A stretch of DNA of 64,000 nt, from positions 11,229,889 to 11,293,888 of the forward strand of contig NC_061864.1 in NCBI RefSeq assembly GCF_907164915.1, given 5' to 3'. Under the pieces are notes generated by a model that worked only from the letters and a program-made list of their open reading frames with translations, searched no databases and was not told where the DNA came from. Position 1 is the first letter of the stretch, and each line of letters opens with the position of its first letter. A program made the translations under genes and the position numbers. Source of the DNA: Impatiens glandulifera (Eukaryota > Streptophyta > Magnoliopsida > Ericales > Balsaminaceae). Shown in pieces: positions 38,683 through 50,399 of this stretch.

Positions 38683-38900
38683 TCTTCATTAATTTATTTT
38701 TATATTTATATATTTTTATTAATTTATATATATATATTTCACTTATTTTTAATATACAAAAAAAAAAGTTTATATATATATATATATATATATATAATAA
38801 TTTTGCTTAAAATAGAGAAAAATATTATGTTTATAATTTATAATAATATTATTTTTAAATGTTATTTGCTCATTAGTTTATATATATATATATATATATA
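37900..38900. repeat. AT-rich block with several long (TA)n tracts
   Basis: (TA)n at 38394-38508, 38647-38681, 38772-38795 and 38880-38900, set in A/T-only DNA. The 37920-38260 portion resembles 49430-49680 and then 50890-51010 (shared TTATCATTATTAAATTTAAT and TAAATAAGAAATATTAAAAT), so it is part of a segment duplicated after DC1-2 and DC1-3. Confidence 0.7.
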
Positions 38901-39250
38901 TTGTGAAATTAAACGAGTCGAGTTGTTAATTTGTTAATTTGTGGGTTGACTCACTCACAAAACTTTAAAAATTTTAAGTGGTTAAATTTACAAAAATAAG
39001 ATTAAAAATAATATATATAAGTCTTGAATTTGAAACATATAATACAAATACAACAATATAACTCACATGTGCTAATATAATATAATTTTATGCTTCAAAA
39101 TCAATAAACAAAATTGATAAATTTACTAGGTTGTGTTTATATAATTTTAAACTTTTATTAATTTTTTATAAAAATATTTTTGTAATGTTAGATGATAATT
39201 TTTTTAAGACTTAAATGATGTTTTATATATTAGATAACGCTTCACTAGCT
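38900..39250. mobile_element. Diverged relative of the Helitron repeat unit
   Basis: After a TA tract come AAACGAGTCGAG, GTTAATTTGTGGGTTGACTC and AAATAAGATTAAAAATAAT, matching in order the unit of the Helitron at 12.7-14.3 kb (GGTCGAGAG, GGGTTGACCC, AAATAAAATTAAAAATG), followed by a worn GAATTTGAAAC box. Strongly diverged; ends not identifiable. Confidence 0.45.
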
Positions 39251-40684
39251 ATATTTTAATTAATATTTTTGTATTGACAAAGATTAAATAAATTAAGATA
39301 ATAATAGGGTGGTTATTATTAGGATTAACCAACATGTCAAAAATTTACATACAATATATATACTTAAAATTATAAATTGAATTCAACTAATCACGTATTT
39401 AATGGTTAAAGTGTTCGTACACTCAAGAATCTTTAATTGGTGAGACTTTATGAGTGAGAAGTTCAAATAATATTTTGTGTGAATTTGAGAGTAGGTGTTA
39501 AAAATATTTAAATGGTGTAGTGTAATGAAGATATTTGTGAGAATTTTTTTTATACTTAAAAATTAGTTTTTTTCTCTTAGAAAATGGTATACTAAATTAT
39601 TTGTTACAACCAAAAAAGGACATTACAAAATAATTTTAGAAGGTAAAAGCATATTTAACTATCACACAAACAATTAATTGTGTTTTATAAATTAGATAAA
39701 ACATAATTATATCTTTTTATTAATGTTTTTGTAGTGAAGAATGTTAAATATTCACATTTGTTTTGGATCTTTATATAAATGTAAATGAGTTTGGATAACA
39801 TGATAGTCAATATCCTAATTAACTAGCAAGAAAAAATCATATATACAAAATTATAAATTAAATTCAACAACCACAAGTGGTATATTATTTCAAATGTTCA
39901 TATTTCACGCTCATGGTAAGGGTTCGAATTTTAGGTGGTTCGAATTTGAATGAATATTGCAAAGTTTTAAATGAAAAGAATTGTGATATATGTGTATGCA
40001 AATTTCAAGGAATTACATAGGCACAGAAGAGATTTGAATTTGAGGGTGAATTTAAATGATATATAATTGTGGTATATATGAGTAGGAATTTGATAAAATT
40101 AATTATATGCACATAGATTAGAGGTTCCAATGACATATAATGCAAATTTGAGAGTAAGTGTTTAAATGAAAATATAGTGGTTTATATGGGTGCTAATTTG
40201 ACAAATATAGAGTAGGGTTAGAATCAAAGTTGGTGCGAATTTGAGAGTGTGTTAAAAAATTTAAATGGAGTAGTGTGACGATGATATTTGTGAAAAAATA
40301 TATTTCGAAAATTTTATTTTTTAATATAGATTTGACACGATATGTTATAAACAAAAAATTTTGTACTAGAAAATAAATAAATAAATTCTTAGGAAATTGT
40401 ATAAATTATTTGTTGAAACCTAAGAACAATTCAAAATAATTTTAAAAGGTAAAAGTATTTCAAGGTGTGACACAAACTTACAAACAATAAATTTCAAACA
40501 CACAATTAATTGTGTTTATTAATATATAACACACTATATTTTATCTTGAATTACTAAACTAAACTGTTTAAAATTATAATATATTTAACTAAATAACTTA
40601 ATACTTTTAACAAATGGACTACTTTGTAGAGTGGGTTACTCTAACACGAGGGCTTGACGGGCTTATCCTCAACCTAATAAAATC
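39251..40684. other. Intergenic region with internal, diverged direct repeats
   Basis: Blocks such as GAATTTGAGAGT, AATATTTAAATGG.GTAGTGT and GATATTTGTGA recur at about 39480-39545 and 40235-40300, and related text occurs near 40030-40160. This suggests a decayed non-coding repeat; no coding frame found. Confidence 0.4.
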
Positions 40685-41000
40685 AATTAAAGACATCATT
40701 GTTATAAAATCTTAAAACATCGGTGGTGAATCGAGGGAAATTATAACTTTTTTCCACACAACGATTTTCTGTCTCCACTTGTTTCGTCAACTTGTTTTTT
40801 TAAGTTCTTAAATCAAACGTTTGACCAAAGTTTTCAGAGTAATGGGTTAAAACATCTATAAATAAGTCCCACAAACATCAAAACTTGGAATAACATGCTA
40901 ATGCTAGTAACCTAAACCAAATTAATTTGTTGATGGATTTGATGGAAGTACTTAGTAATTTTTTTTTTTCTTGCACCTCCTCTCAAAATTTTCAATAAAT
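40685..41000 (+). repeat. Second copy of the 30840-31150 segment
   Basis: Direct-orientation copy with the same TATA-like CTATAAATAAG (about 40856) and TTGACC. See the first copy for shared blocks. Confidence 0.75.
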
Positions 41001-41320
41001 TTCTCAAATTTTCGAACCCTGCCTCGTTCTTTCTTGTTACTGAGTATCATGTGCAAATACCTATTTGAGAGAAGTTGTTCTTCCCTATGAATGTGATCAA
41101 TCGATCCATTCATTTTTGTGTTCTCTAAAACATGTGGAAGACAATACGATCATATTCTTCCTCCTTTTCATTCTTCATGCATTGTGTTATCTCTCTTGCA
41201 AGGAGATCGGTTCTTTAATGGTAAGGGCAATCAACAATCAGCGTCTCAATCCGGCTCACAAGGTGTAACTATAATCTCGCCTCTAAGAGTTTCCATCAGT
41301 GAGTTATAAACTCTGGGAGT
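41001..41320 (+). other. Possible gene remnant downstream of the duplicated promoter-like block
   Basis: Base composition is less AT-rich than the surroundings and two overlapping short frames exist (41065-41268 and 41118-41309), the second reading GDRFFNGKGNQQSASQSGSQ. I do not recognise a family. It could be the first exon of a gene cut by the following element, or non-coding. Confidence 0.25.
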
Positions 41321-41352
41321 GATTCCATTTTGACAACCACACCTACAACACC

Positions 41353-41672
41353 CAAAGGCGTAGCCAAGTACAACTCTACTGGGCTGTAGCCCGGGTGTCC
41401 CTTATATAAACCTATCATATATAACTAGTGGGCGGAACCAGGATTTGAAACCTATCCGGGCTAATTTTTTAATCAAAAAAATCTATCCGGACTATTTTTA
41501 TAATAATATCAAACAAACAAAATAAATTAAGTTTACTGTCTCTAGTGCCTTTTAGCGACGGGAAATAATCAATAACGACGGTAATTTACTGTCGTTATTG
41601 ATAAATACATACAGGATGTTTAGGGCTACTCGGGCTATAGCTCGGGCCGGCTTGTACTTGGCTCCGCCCTTG
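41353..41672. mobile_element. MITE with GGCGGAGCC-type ends, about 320 bp
   Basis: Left end CAAAGGCGTAGCCAAGTACA and right end TTGTACTTGGCTCCGCCCTTG are inverted repeats of about 20 bp with a few mismatches. The end sequence resembles the hAT element at 47499-49080. An internal sub-repeat GCGACGG/AACGACGGTAATTTACTGTCGTT forms a second palindrome. No clear target duplication. Confidence 0.6.
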
Positions 41673-41814
41673 ACTAGTTGTAAATGTTTTAAATGTAACA
41701 ATATAATCTTAATTCTTTATTGTTAAAAACATTTATAACTCGTTAAGATAATTCAAAGTGAAAAAAAGTCATTAAGGTATCAGGTTGCGTATTATCTTAT
41801 CAAATTAAAAAAGA

Positions 41815-41816
<2 letters not shown>

Positions 41817-41850
<34 letters not shown>
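41817..41850. repeat. (AAT)n microsatellite
   Basis: About 11 AAT units. Confidence 0.9.
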
Positions 41851-41854
<4 letters not shown>

Positions 41855-42002
41855 GACATTATAATTATTTTCAATAATACTGTTAGTTGAGAAAACCAGT
41901 AATAATGCTCAAGTATTTATATATATCTATCGGAAATGGATAATGAGTGGTGGTTAGAATATAGGGATCCAAAGTCTTTTGTCCTAAATTCCCACATTAA
42001 GT

Positions 42003-42240
42003 TTGACTTAGATTATAATAGTAGTATGTACGTATTTATTTATTTCACATAAATTAGTCTCATTCACATTTATATAACCAAACATTAGTTGACTTAGATT
42101 ATAATAGTTGTATGTATTATTTATTTCACATAAATTAGTCTCATTCACATTTATATAACCAAACATTAATTGACTTAGATTATAATATATAGCTGTATGC
42201 ATTATTTATTTCACATAAATTAGTCTCATTCATATTATTA
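42003..42240. repeat. ~82-bp tandem repeat upstream of DC1-3
   Basis: Three copies, each with GACTTAGATTATAATA, TTTATTTCACATAAATTAGT and (in the first two) TATATAACCAAACATTA. Same unit as 34186-34420. Followed by a (TA)n tract at 42252-42312. Confidence 0.82.
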
Positions 42241-42248
42241 AGTAACAA

Positions 42249-42315
<67 letters not shown>

Positions 42316-42812
42316 TGAATCTTATAAAGTTAATACTGCTTATAATTATTATGGTCTCACTTTCATTTCAAAAGTTTTTAATGAAAATTAAACAAATAAC
42401 AAAATAATATTTAACTCAGATTTAGTAACTTTTCATTTTTATGAGTGTGTAAAGAAGATAATTTGCATATTTTGCTTAATTATGATAAATGAAATTAGAG
42501 ATTTACCTCAAAAGTCTTCTTAGGTATTTTTGGGGGAAAGTATATAGTCTTGGTTTAATTACTTTCATATCTTATTAAAATTGTATTGAGACATTTCACA
42601 ATATTGATAATTCAATATTTCAATAAATTGTTGTTGAGAAGGAGTGACAATATTTTATATATTGAAATTATATAAATTTCAAAAAACATATAAATTAGTT
42701 CTTCTTGCATATGACTAATTAATTAATTAATTTATGAGATGTACTGGTTTTTAGCATGTTATCAGGTCATTATTTTATAAATCTATGTTAAATTTTAATT
42801 TCCAAATAAAAC

Positions 42813-42821
42813 TATATAAAT
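42813..42821 (+). promoter_or_regulatory. TATA box of DC1-3
   Basis: TATATAAAT, about 210 bp before the ATG. The leader has a probable 102-bp intron, 42915-43016 (caag|gtaatt to gttag), matching introns in DC1-2 and DC1-4. Confidence 0.65.
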
Positions 42822-43021
42822 GGTTAGTCTACCACCAATTCAATCACAAGTTACATTATTAACTCTCACTTGTTTGGGCAACATACTTGCAAGCCTCTCT
42901 ATTTCCTTGACAAGGTAATTAGAAAACAACAATTGCAAACTTTCTTTTAGCATTTAAATCTCTTTACATGCATGTTTGGTTTAATGTTTTTGTCTTCTTG
43001 ACTTTATTTTTGTTAGTAGAA

Positions 43022-43957
43022 ATGACATCTTCCTCGATCAGTGCTAAGAACGTGGACAGGTTTCTAGCAAGATGCCCCATAAAGGGAGAACACGAGTTCT
43101 TGGTGAGAGATGGTGCGACAAGCGAGCACTTTTGGTGCGACTTATGTGGCCTAGATGGAAGCGGGAAGAGATACAAATGCAAGCATTGCAATTATAGGCT
43201 CCACGACAATTGCTACAATGCTAGGAAAGAGATGAAATGCCCCTCCACTAGAGGCGCTCATAAGTACTTGACCAGAGATTCCCCTACGCCCTTTTGGTGC
43301 GATGGGTGTAGAGAAATCGGGGTTGGAATTAGATTCAAATGTGAGTCTTGTTATTATAGGCTCCATGATAAGTGCTTCCACCTCCAAGAGAAGTGCAAGC
43401 CTTCTGCTCGTCCGCCAACCACCACAAACGCAAATTTCCCCGGAAAAGTGTTCCAATTCATTCCCCAACATCCAGGTAACTTCTCGGGTCAAGTATGCTC
43501 TCCGTGTGGAAGGGATGTATGTGGGTTCATCTTCAAGGCCACGGATGCACATGGAAAAAGTGTTTTTCTTCATCCTCTTTGTAGTGATGTCGAGAAAGAG
43601 TGGAATCAACTTGGCATGAAGTTCCTCATCCGTGAAAACTCAAAAGCCAAATGTTTGTGCTGCAAGAAAGCTGGGAACGCCCCGGGATGGGCTTATGTAT
43701 CGAGTGATGAGAAATACAGCCTTCACGTGGATTGTGTGATGGAACTGATTGTTCGCAGTTGGAAAGAAGGTCGGTTGGATGAGGCGAAGATGAAAAAGTT
43801 GGAGAATGTGGATTTGGTGCACCTGGCCGAGCAATTGGAGAAGAAAACTGGTTTTCCTTGGAAGAAAGTGGGGATGCCTTTGCTCAAGTTCGTCGCAGGA
43901 ATGATACTAGGAAATCCTGCAGCAATTGGAAAATTGCTCTTTGCGGTCTTAGTCTGA
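43022..43957 (+). CDS. DC1-3: DC1 (Cys/His-rich C1-like) domain protein
   Basis: 311 residues in one coding exon. The ATG at 43022 follows the leader-intron acceptor by five bases. A longer frame from 42968 would add a hydrophobic start, but that stretch is intronic by comparison: the same sequence has an in-frame stop in DC1-2 and DC1-4. Modules in order: HEFLVRDG..FWCDLCGLDG..YKCKHC..LHDNC, HKYLTRDS..FWCDGCREIG..FKCESC..LHDKC, VCSPCGRDVCGF..LHPLC and CLCCKKAGNAPGWAYVS..LHVDC. The C-terminal third (WKEGRLDEAKMKKLENV...WKKVGMPLLKF) is conserved across the cluster and is not a zinc module. Closest relative in the window is the broken DC1-2. Biochemical role unknown; zinc binding is inferred. 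Confidence 0.88.
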   Translation: MTSSSISAKNVDRFLARCPIKGEHEFLVRDGATSEHFWCDLCGLDGSGKRYKCKHCNYRLHDNCYNARKEMKCPSTRGAHKYLTRDSPTPFWCDGCREIGVGIRFKCESCYYRLHDKCFHLQEKCKPSARPPTTTNANFPGKVFQFIPQHPGNFSGQVCSPCGRDVCGFIFKATDAHGKSVFLHPLCSDVEKEWNQLGMKFLIRENSKAKCLCCKKAGNAPGWAYVSSDEKYSLHVDCVMELIVRSWKEGRLDEAKMKKLENVDLVHLAEQLEKKTGFPWKKVGMPLLKFVAGMILGNPAAIGKLLFAVLV

Positions 43958-44283
43958 TCATTTTGCTCTATGCTTATTTCTCTCCTAGTTGTTGAATAAT
44001 GATTTCGTGGTCATCGCTATTGGGATCCTTTTGGTGTTTGTGTGGAATAAGACACTTGTTTCTATGTTTTCTTGCATTGTATTAATTTCCTCTATGTTAT
44101 AATGTGGACGTGATTTCTAAGTAATTTTAATATCAATCTTAAGAACTTTTCAAGTTCTATGTTTTATTGTATAACAAATTAAAAATGAATACTTATTGAT
44201 ATGTTTTCTCTTATTTCATATAACATGCTTTATTATATTGTCAATAAAATGAAAAAAAAAAGTTATATATATATATATATATA
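43958..44283. other. 3' region of DC1-3
   Basis: Conserved with the downstream sequences of DC1-2 and DC1-4 (for example AATAATGATTTCGTGGTCAT, GTGTGGAATAAG), so it is 3' untranslated region carried with each duplication. Ends in a TA tract that serves as the insertion site of the next element. Confidence 0.6.
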
Positions 44284-47200
44284 GAGGTATGATAAACCCA
44301 ACGAAGGGTTAGCGAAAGTAAGGCCACGAATCCTACTTGCCAGCTAAGAGAGAGAAAAAGCAAAACAAAATAAAAAAATTAAATATTTCAGTTTTCCTCT
44401 CTTTCTTCTTTTCTCTCTTTCTTCTTTCCTCTCTTTCTTATTTTCATTTATCACTTTCGGCGAACCCCGATTTCTTCTCTGACGATTTTTCTCTCCGGCA
44501 TCCCCGACTTCTTCTACTTTCTTCATCTTCTTTCGATCGAAAATGGTAAGAAAACTCTTTCGTGTATGTTCACTTCATTGTCTGCCTTCGTGTTAACTTC
44601 ATACTATCTTTTCAGGCTGGTGGTCCAGGTACATCTCCATACAAGACTTCAAAATCTCCCAGATCTCAAAAGACAAGGTAAATAACATTTTCTCTTTTAG
44701 AATCGTAGATCATTTTAATGATTTGAAGATCGTTTAGCTTTTTGCGGTTAGGGTTAGGGATTTTAATGATTTTAATGATTTTAACGATAGAAAACTATGA
44801 TTATTGTGTATTTGCTGCATTATGAGTCCGGAAATGGATGGTTTAGAGACCCGAAAGTATGATTGTATAATGTTTGGCTGTTATGGGTCCCGAAAATGTG
44901 ATTTCGGGACCCGAAAGTATGATTATATAATGTTTGGCTGTTGTTATGGGTTTAGTTGCAGAACTAATTTCAATTAGGTTGTAAGAAAAACCATTTCTGG
45001 TCCCGAAACCACTCATTTCCAAAAAATAAAATAAAAAAATATATATATATATATATTTTTTTTTGCCGTTTCGGGTCCCGAAACTACTCATTTCGGGTCC
45101 CGAAACTACTCATTTCGGGTCCCGAAACCAGCTTTTCTGGTCCCGAAACCAGCATTTTTTGTCCCGAAATCACCATTTTAGGGTGATTTCAAACTCCGAA
45201 ATGGTTTCTATATGATCTTTTATGGCTATTTTATTTTTGTATAAACCAATAATCTTATTGTAATGTTAATTTGATTTGTAGGTCATTTATGAAGATCCAA
45301 ATCTTCTTATTGATCAAGTTAATGAAGAAATGAGATTATTTGAGATCTCTCAAATTGTAGGTTGTATTTTAAATGTGATATAAATGACAGATTGTAACAT
45401 TGTAAATAAATATTTAATTATGTAAATTTCTAGTATAATAACATTATCTTCAATTATTTTTGATTTTCTAAGATTCATTATAATGTTTCAGATTAAAAAA
45501 AATTAAAAAAAAGTGTCCCGAAATCACTCATTTCTGGTCCCGAAACCACTCATTTCGGGTCCCGAAACCACTCATTTCGGGTCCCGAAACCACTCATTTC
45601 GGGTCCCGAAACCACTCATTTCAAAAAAAAAAATGTATATATATATATATATTTTTTTTTGCCGTTTCGGGTCCCGAAACTACTCATTTCGGGTCCCGAA
45701 ACCAGCTTTTCTGGTCCCGAAATCAGCATTTTTTGTCCCGAAATCACCATTTTAGGGTGATTTCAAACTCCGAAATGGTTTCTATACGATCTTTTATGGC
45801 TATTTTATTTTTGTATAAACCAATAATCTTATTGTAATGTTAATTTGATTTGTAGGTCATGTATGAAGATCCAAATCTTCTTATTGATCAAGTTAATGAA
45901 GAAATGAGATTATTTGAGATCTCTCAAATTGTAGGTTGTATTTTAAATGTGATATAAATGACAGATTGTAACATTGTAAATAAATGTTTAATTATGTAAA
46001 TTTCTAGTATAATAACATTATCTTCAATTATTTTTGATTTTTTAAGATTCATTATAATGTTTCAGATTAAAAAAAATTAAAAAAAAGTGTCCCGAAATCA
46101 CTCATTTCGGGTCCCGAAACCACTAATTTCCAAAAAAAAAAAAAAAAATTTTTTTTTTTTTTTTTTCCGTTTCGGGTCCCGAAACTACTCATTTCGAGTC
46201 CCGAAACCAGTTTTTCTGGTCCCGAAACCAGCATTTTTTGTCCCGAAATCACCATTTTAGGGTGATTTCAAACTCCGAAATGGTTTCTATACGATCTTTT
46301 ATTGCTATTTTATTTTTTTATAAACCAATAATCTTATTGTAATGTTAATTTGATTTGTAGGTCATGTATGAAGATCCAAATCTTCTTATTGATCAAGTTA
46401 ATGAAAAATGAGATTATTTGAGATCTCTCAAATTGTAGGTTGTATTTTAAATGTGATATAAATGACAGATTGTAACATTGTAAATAAATGTTTAATTATG
46501 TAAATTTCTAGTATAATAACATTATCTTCAATTATTTTTGATTTTCTAAGATTCATTATAATGTTTCAGATTTAAAAAAAATTAAAAAAAGTGTCCCGAA
46601 ATCACTCATTTCTGGTCCCGAAACCACTCATTTCGGGTCCCGAAACCACTCATTTCGGGTCCCGAAACCACTCATTTCCAAAAAAAAAAAAATTTTTTTT
46701 TTTTTTGACGTTTCGGGTCCCGAAACTAACTTTTCTGGTCCCGAAACCAGTTTTTCTGGTCCCGAAACCAGCTTTTCTGGTCCCGAAACCAGCTTTTCTG
46801 GTCCCGAAACTAGCATTTCTTGTCAATAATCTTATTGTAATGTTAATTTGATTTGTAGGTCATGTATGAAGATCCAGATCTTTTAGAACTCTAATGTAAA
46901 TCGATTCAGCAGCTAAACCATAAACGTTAAACATAAATATTGATATGACAATCATTTCGAACGGAAGATAAACGAAAGAAAGAAAAAAGACTTTATATTT
47001 CAATCGATCAGAAGATAAGAAGTCGATGAAACGTTTCAGTAAGATTGACAGTGGGTTGGGTTTTGGGAAATGGAAACGAAAAATAAAGAGAGAGATTGTC
47101 GTGGGGGTTTTGGTTTTGGGAAAAAATAAAACGTTTCATTAACGGAAGAAGTCTTACCATTTCGATCGATCGGAAGAGAAGTCGGTGAAAATGAAAGAAG

Positions 47201-47457
47201 AGAATCGCCAGTGGGTTTAGGAAAAATGAAACAAAAGAGAAAGAGAGAATAAAACAAAAGAGAGAGAAAGAATAAGATTTTGGTTTTTGGGGGAAATAGA
47301 AATATAGAAATAATAGGATTTTTGGTTTTGGGGGGAAATAGAAAATTTCAATTTTTTTTTAATTTTTTTTAATTTTTTTTCTCTCTCCTAGCTGGCAAAG
47401 CCACGTAAGATTCGTGGCCTTGCTTTCGCTAACTTGTCGTTGAGAATATCATTTCTC
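44284..47457. mobile_element. Mutator-like (long-TIR) element, 3.2 kb, with a gene-like fragment
   Basis: Terminal inverted repeats exceed 60 bp: left GAGGTATGATAAACCCAACG then GTTAGCGAAAGTAAGGCCAC; right end is the reverse complement with few changes (GTGGCCTTGCTTTCGCTAAC, ATATCATTTCTC). It is flanked by ATATATATA on both sides (9 bp, but within TA tracts, so weak evidence). Weaker pairing continues inside (TCGATCGAAAATGGTAAG near 44535 against its complement near 47155). Inside the left arm is an exon-like ATG followed by gtaag (44542-44549), then an exon-like MAGGPGTSPYKTSKSPRSQ (about 44617-44678), suggesting gene capture or a leader. The centre is tandem repeats (separate entry). No transposase seen. 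Confidence 0.75.
44888..46859. repeat. Palindromic minisatellite and 0.5-kb tandem exon-like repeats inside the Mutator-like element
   Basis: The 22-bp unit CATTTCGGGTCCCGAAACCACT and variants recur in clusters (about 45064-45180, 45515-45760, 46088-46260, 46590-46820), with single motifs from 44888. The core TTTCGGGTCCCGAAA is a near-perfect palindrome around a central T. The clusters alternate with four copies of an exon-like block preceded by ttgtag at 45282, 45856, 46361 and 46859 (spacing 574, 505 and 498 bp); the first three read YEDPNLLIDQVNEEM in one frame, with small differences. Each unit also has an A-run/TA or T-run hairpin in its middle. Confidence 0.82.
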
Positions 47458-47498
47458 ATATATATATATATCATGTTACAACAAGATATATATATATA

Positions 47499-49080
47499 CA
47501 AGGGCGGAGCCACCCATGGGCTAGGGTGGGCTCCAGCCCCACCTAAATTAAAATGCTAAAAGAAATTTTTTTATATATTTGTTTCACATGTGAGTTTTAG
47601 CTCAGTTGACTATGTTAGTTGGCTATGTTATTGAAATGTGAATATGAGGTTAGGTGATCAAATCTTGGCCTCACCTTTAATTTAATATATTTTATAATAT
47701 ATAAATAAGATTTATTTATATATAAAATTTTGTAAATCATATAATAATATTATTTATTTTAAAATTATATTTATATAATAATTATACATTATTTTTTATT
47801 TATTTCAATATAAACCTTTAACTTAATATATTTTATAATAATATATAAATAAGATTTATTTATATATAAAATTTTGTAAATCATATAATAATATTATTTA
47901 TTTTAAAATTATATTTATATAATAATTATACATTATTTTTTATTTATTTTAATATAATTAATAATACAAATTATTTATAAGAGTAAAATATAAAAATTAA
48001 AATAATAATAATAATAGTGTTTTATATTTTTAATTTTAAACTATTTCAAAAATTTATAAGAAAATATAAATTAATATTAATAAACAAGTTAAAATAAAGA
48101 ATTTGATATCTCTACTCAAGAACTTAACAAATCTCCTAGAATTGATGTTGATGTAAGTTCTCTTAAACTTGATCCAACATTACGTATTCCGATATGGAAA
48201 TATCTTTTTAATCAAAGGGATGAAATTAAACGAGCTTATATCAAGATGGGGTCATATCAACCTATTAAGGATGAGTACCCGCCGACCAAATTTGGAAATC
48301 AAAATCGACGGTTCCAAAGTCATTGGTTTAAGAAATTTACTTGGTTAGAATACTCTCCTTTGAAAGATGCTGCTTTTTGTTTCCCATGTTTCTTGTTTTA
48401 ACATAAGTAACCCCCAAAACCTACATTTACAATAGATGGATTCAAATATTGAAAGTGAGTTAATAATGAGGATAAATGCTCTTTTGTTCATATAGGATAT
48501 AATATTTCACCACATAATAGGGCAGTTGAATATCTTGATAATCTAATGAATATCCTTGTCATATTGACAAAATACTAAATGCACAGTCTTCAGATGAAAA
48601 AACAAAATAACATATTACGGTTTACAGCTACTATTGAAATCATTCGGTGGCTCACTTTGCAAGCGTGTGCATTGAGGGGGCATGACGATTTTCCATCTTC
48701 TAATAATCGTGAAAATTTTATTGAAAGTGAGTTAATAATGAGGATAAATGCTCTTTTGTTCATATAGGATATAATATTTCACCACATAATAGGGCAGTTG
48801 AATATCTTGATAATCTAATGAATATCCTTGTCATATTGACAAAATACTAAATGCACAGTCTTCAGATGAAAAAACAAAATAACATATTACGGTTTACAGC
48901 TACTATTGAAATCATTCGGTGGCTCACTTTGCAAGCGTGTGCATTGAGGGGGCATGACGATTTTCCATCTTCTAATAATCGTGAAAATTTTATTGAAAAA
49001 AAAACAAAACATAGAAAGTTAAATCTGAGATGCAAGTTGGAGTCAGCCCCAAGTAATTTTTCATCCTGGCTCCGCCCCTG
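47499..49080. mobile_element. hAT-type element with transposase remnant, 1.58 kb
   Basis: Ends CAAGGGCGGAGCC and GGCTCCGCCCCTG are inverted repeats, flanked by TATATATA on each side (47491-47498, 49081-49088). The 8-bp length fits hAT, though in TA-rich DNA. The interior has a ~133-bp tandem duplication (about 47688-47820 and 47821-47950) and broken transposase exons. Confidence 0.75.
48106..49000 (+). pseudogene. Broken hAT transposase (TTF-type zinc finger / DUF4371-like) with a perfect 272-bp tandem duplication
   Basis: Plus-strand frame from about 48106 reads LDPTLRIPIWKYL, DEIKRAYIKMGSYQP, RRFQSHWFKKFTWLEYSPLK and DAAFCFPCFLF, then stops. This is the N-terminal TTF-type finger region of the ZMYM1-like hAT transposases common in plants. 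A later piece, EIIRWLTLQACALRGHDDF, corresponds to the RFLALQGLPFRGHDE-type block that follows in the family. This piece is present twice because 48449-48720 is repeated as 48721-48992, apparently without differences. The rest of the transposase (DDE core, dimerisation domain) is missing. Confidence 0.75.
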
Positions 49081-49088
49081 TATATATA

Positions 49089-49928
49089 CGTGACGAAAGT
49101 ATGAAAATATTGGGTGTAATTCATTTGAAATAAGGATCAAAATTATATGTTTCATTGCTTAAGGGTTCATGAGGAATTCTTGAATCCTTTGGATAACATC
49201 TCCAACAACAAACTAAATTTAACTATTTTTTTTTTCTGAAATGTTTTATATTTGAACATATAACAAAACTTTCGGCACGGGAAACGGTATGTATAAAAAT
49301 ACGGTATACCCGTAACAACCTATTAATGTATGTACTTAAATTTAAGGAATCCAAACGAGACAACATGTTACATACTCCAAGTCAAAATTCACAGGACAAT
49401 AATTAATTTTTCATTATAAAATATGTTTTATAATATATATTTAACATTTTCATTTAAATATTTTATTATAAAATATAATAAATAAGAAATATTAAAATAT
49501 TTTGAAATTTAAAAGTAATAAATTAAAAAAAAAATGAATAACATTTATAATTTTATTTATCTATTTTTTATTTATCATTATTAAATTTAATGATAATTTC
49601 AATTTAAATATTTTAACAATTTTTTTAATTTTAATAAGATTAAAATCTTATTTATGTAATTTTGTTTTTTTAAATACTATACGATAAAGAGTCTCATTAA
49701 AACATAACAAAAAAAAAATATTACACGAAATATTCGAAGAAAATTAAAATAAAGAAATTGAATAATTTAACAAAAAAAACAACAAAACAAAAATATATAA
49801 TTACCGATTAGGAAGATTTTTTAAGAGAAAAATGAAAATCATATGTTGAGTCCACATTTATATCGAATCTCACCTTCGACAACGTCAAGATATTACGTTG
49901 TGAATTGACATAATCAGTCGTTTATAGT
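49089..49928. other. AT-rich spacer
   Basis: Part (49430-49680) matches 37920-38160 in the same orientation, supporting duplication of a larger DC1 segment. No gene seen. Confidence 0.5.
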
Positions 49929-50382
49929 TAGGGATGGCAATGGGCGGAGAGCGCGTTTACCATCCCTACCTCATTCTACTTTAGGATTGATTTTTACTAT
50001 ACCATCTCGTCCGTCCTGTTCAGTTTTAAAATTTCTACGGGACACTGTTATACCATATTATCTCAAAAATAAAAAATAAATCTTTCATAAAATTATATAA
50101 ACGAATATTTTAATATTACGTATATTAAAAATTTATATTATTATAATGAAATAAACTTAAAACTCTTATAATATGAAGAATAAATAAATATATTGGTAAC
50201 GTTATATATTCAATTGTTTTTATTAATTTTTAGGGTAGAATCGATGTGAAATCGGGGCAGAGTCGGGGCGGGAGACACAAATATCATTCTCACCCCATCC
50301 TAGTTCGATTTCGGAGAAAAACCCTCCTAACGGGGGCAATTCAGGTCAAAAACCACGAGACGGGCTATAATTGATATCCCTA
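49929..50382. mobile_element. Small hAT-type non-autonomous element, 454 bp
   Basis: Ends TAGGGATGGCAATG and ATTGATATCCCTA are inverted repeats; flanks TTTATAGT (49921-49928) and TCTATAGT (50383-50390) are an 8-bp target duplication with one mismatch. Inner words CGGGGCAGAGTCGGGGCGGG and CTCACCCC resemble sub-terminal binding arrays. Non-coding. Confidence 0.75.
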
Positions 50383-50399
50383 TCTATAGTTATTAAAAG

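Noticed and set aside
42968..43021. Hydrophobic start (MHVWFNVFVFLTLFLLV) of DC1-3 as a signal peptide
   Set aside because: The same sequence upstream of DC1-2 and DC1-4 contains in-frame stops and lies within the predicted leader intron.
45513..46851. Open frames rich in VPKPLIS or GSRNHSF as a repetitive protein gene
   Set aside because: They are translations of the 22-bp palindromic minisatellite in arbitrary frames, broken by homopolymer runs.
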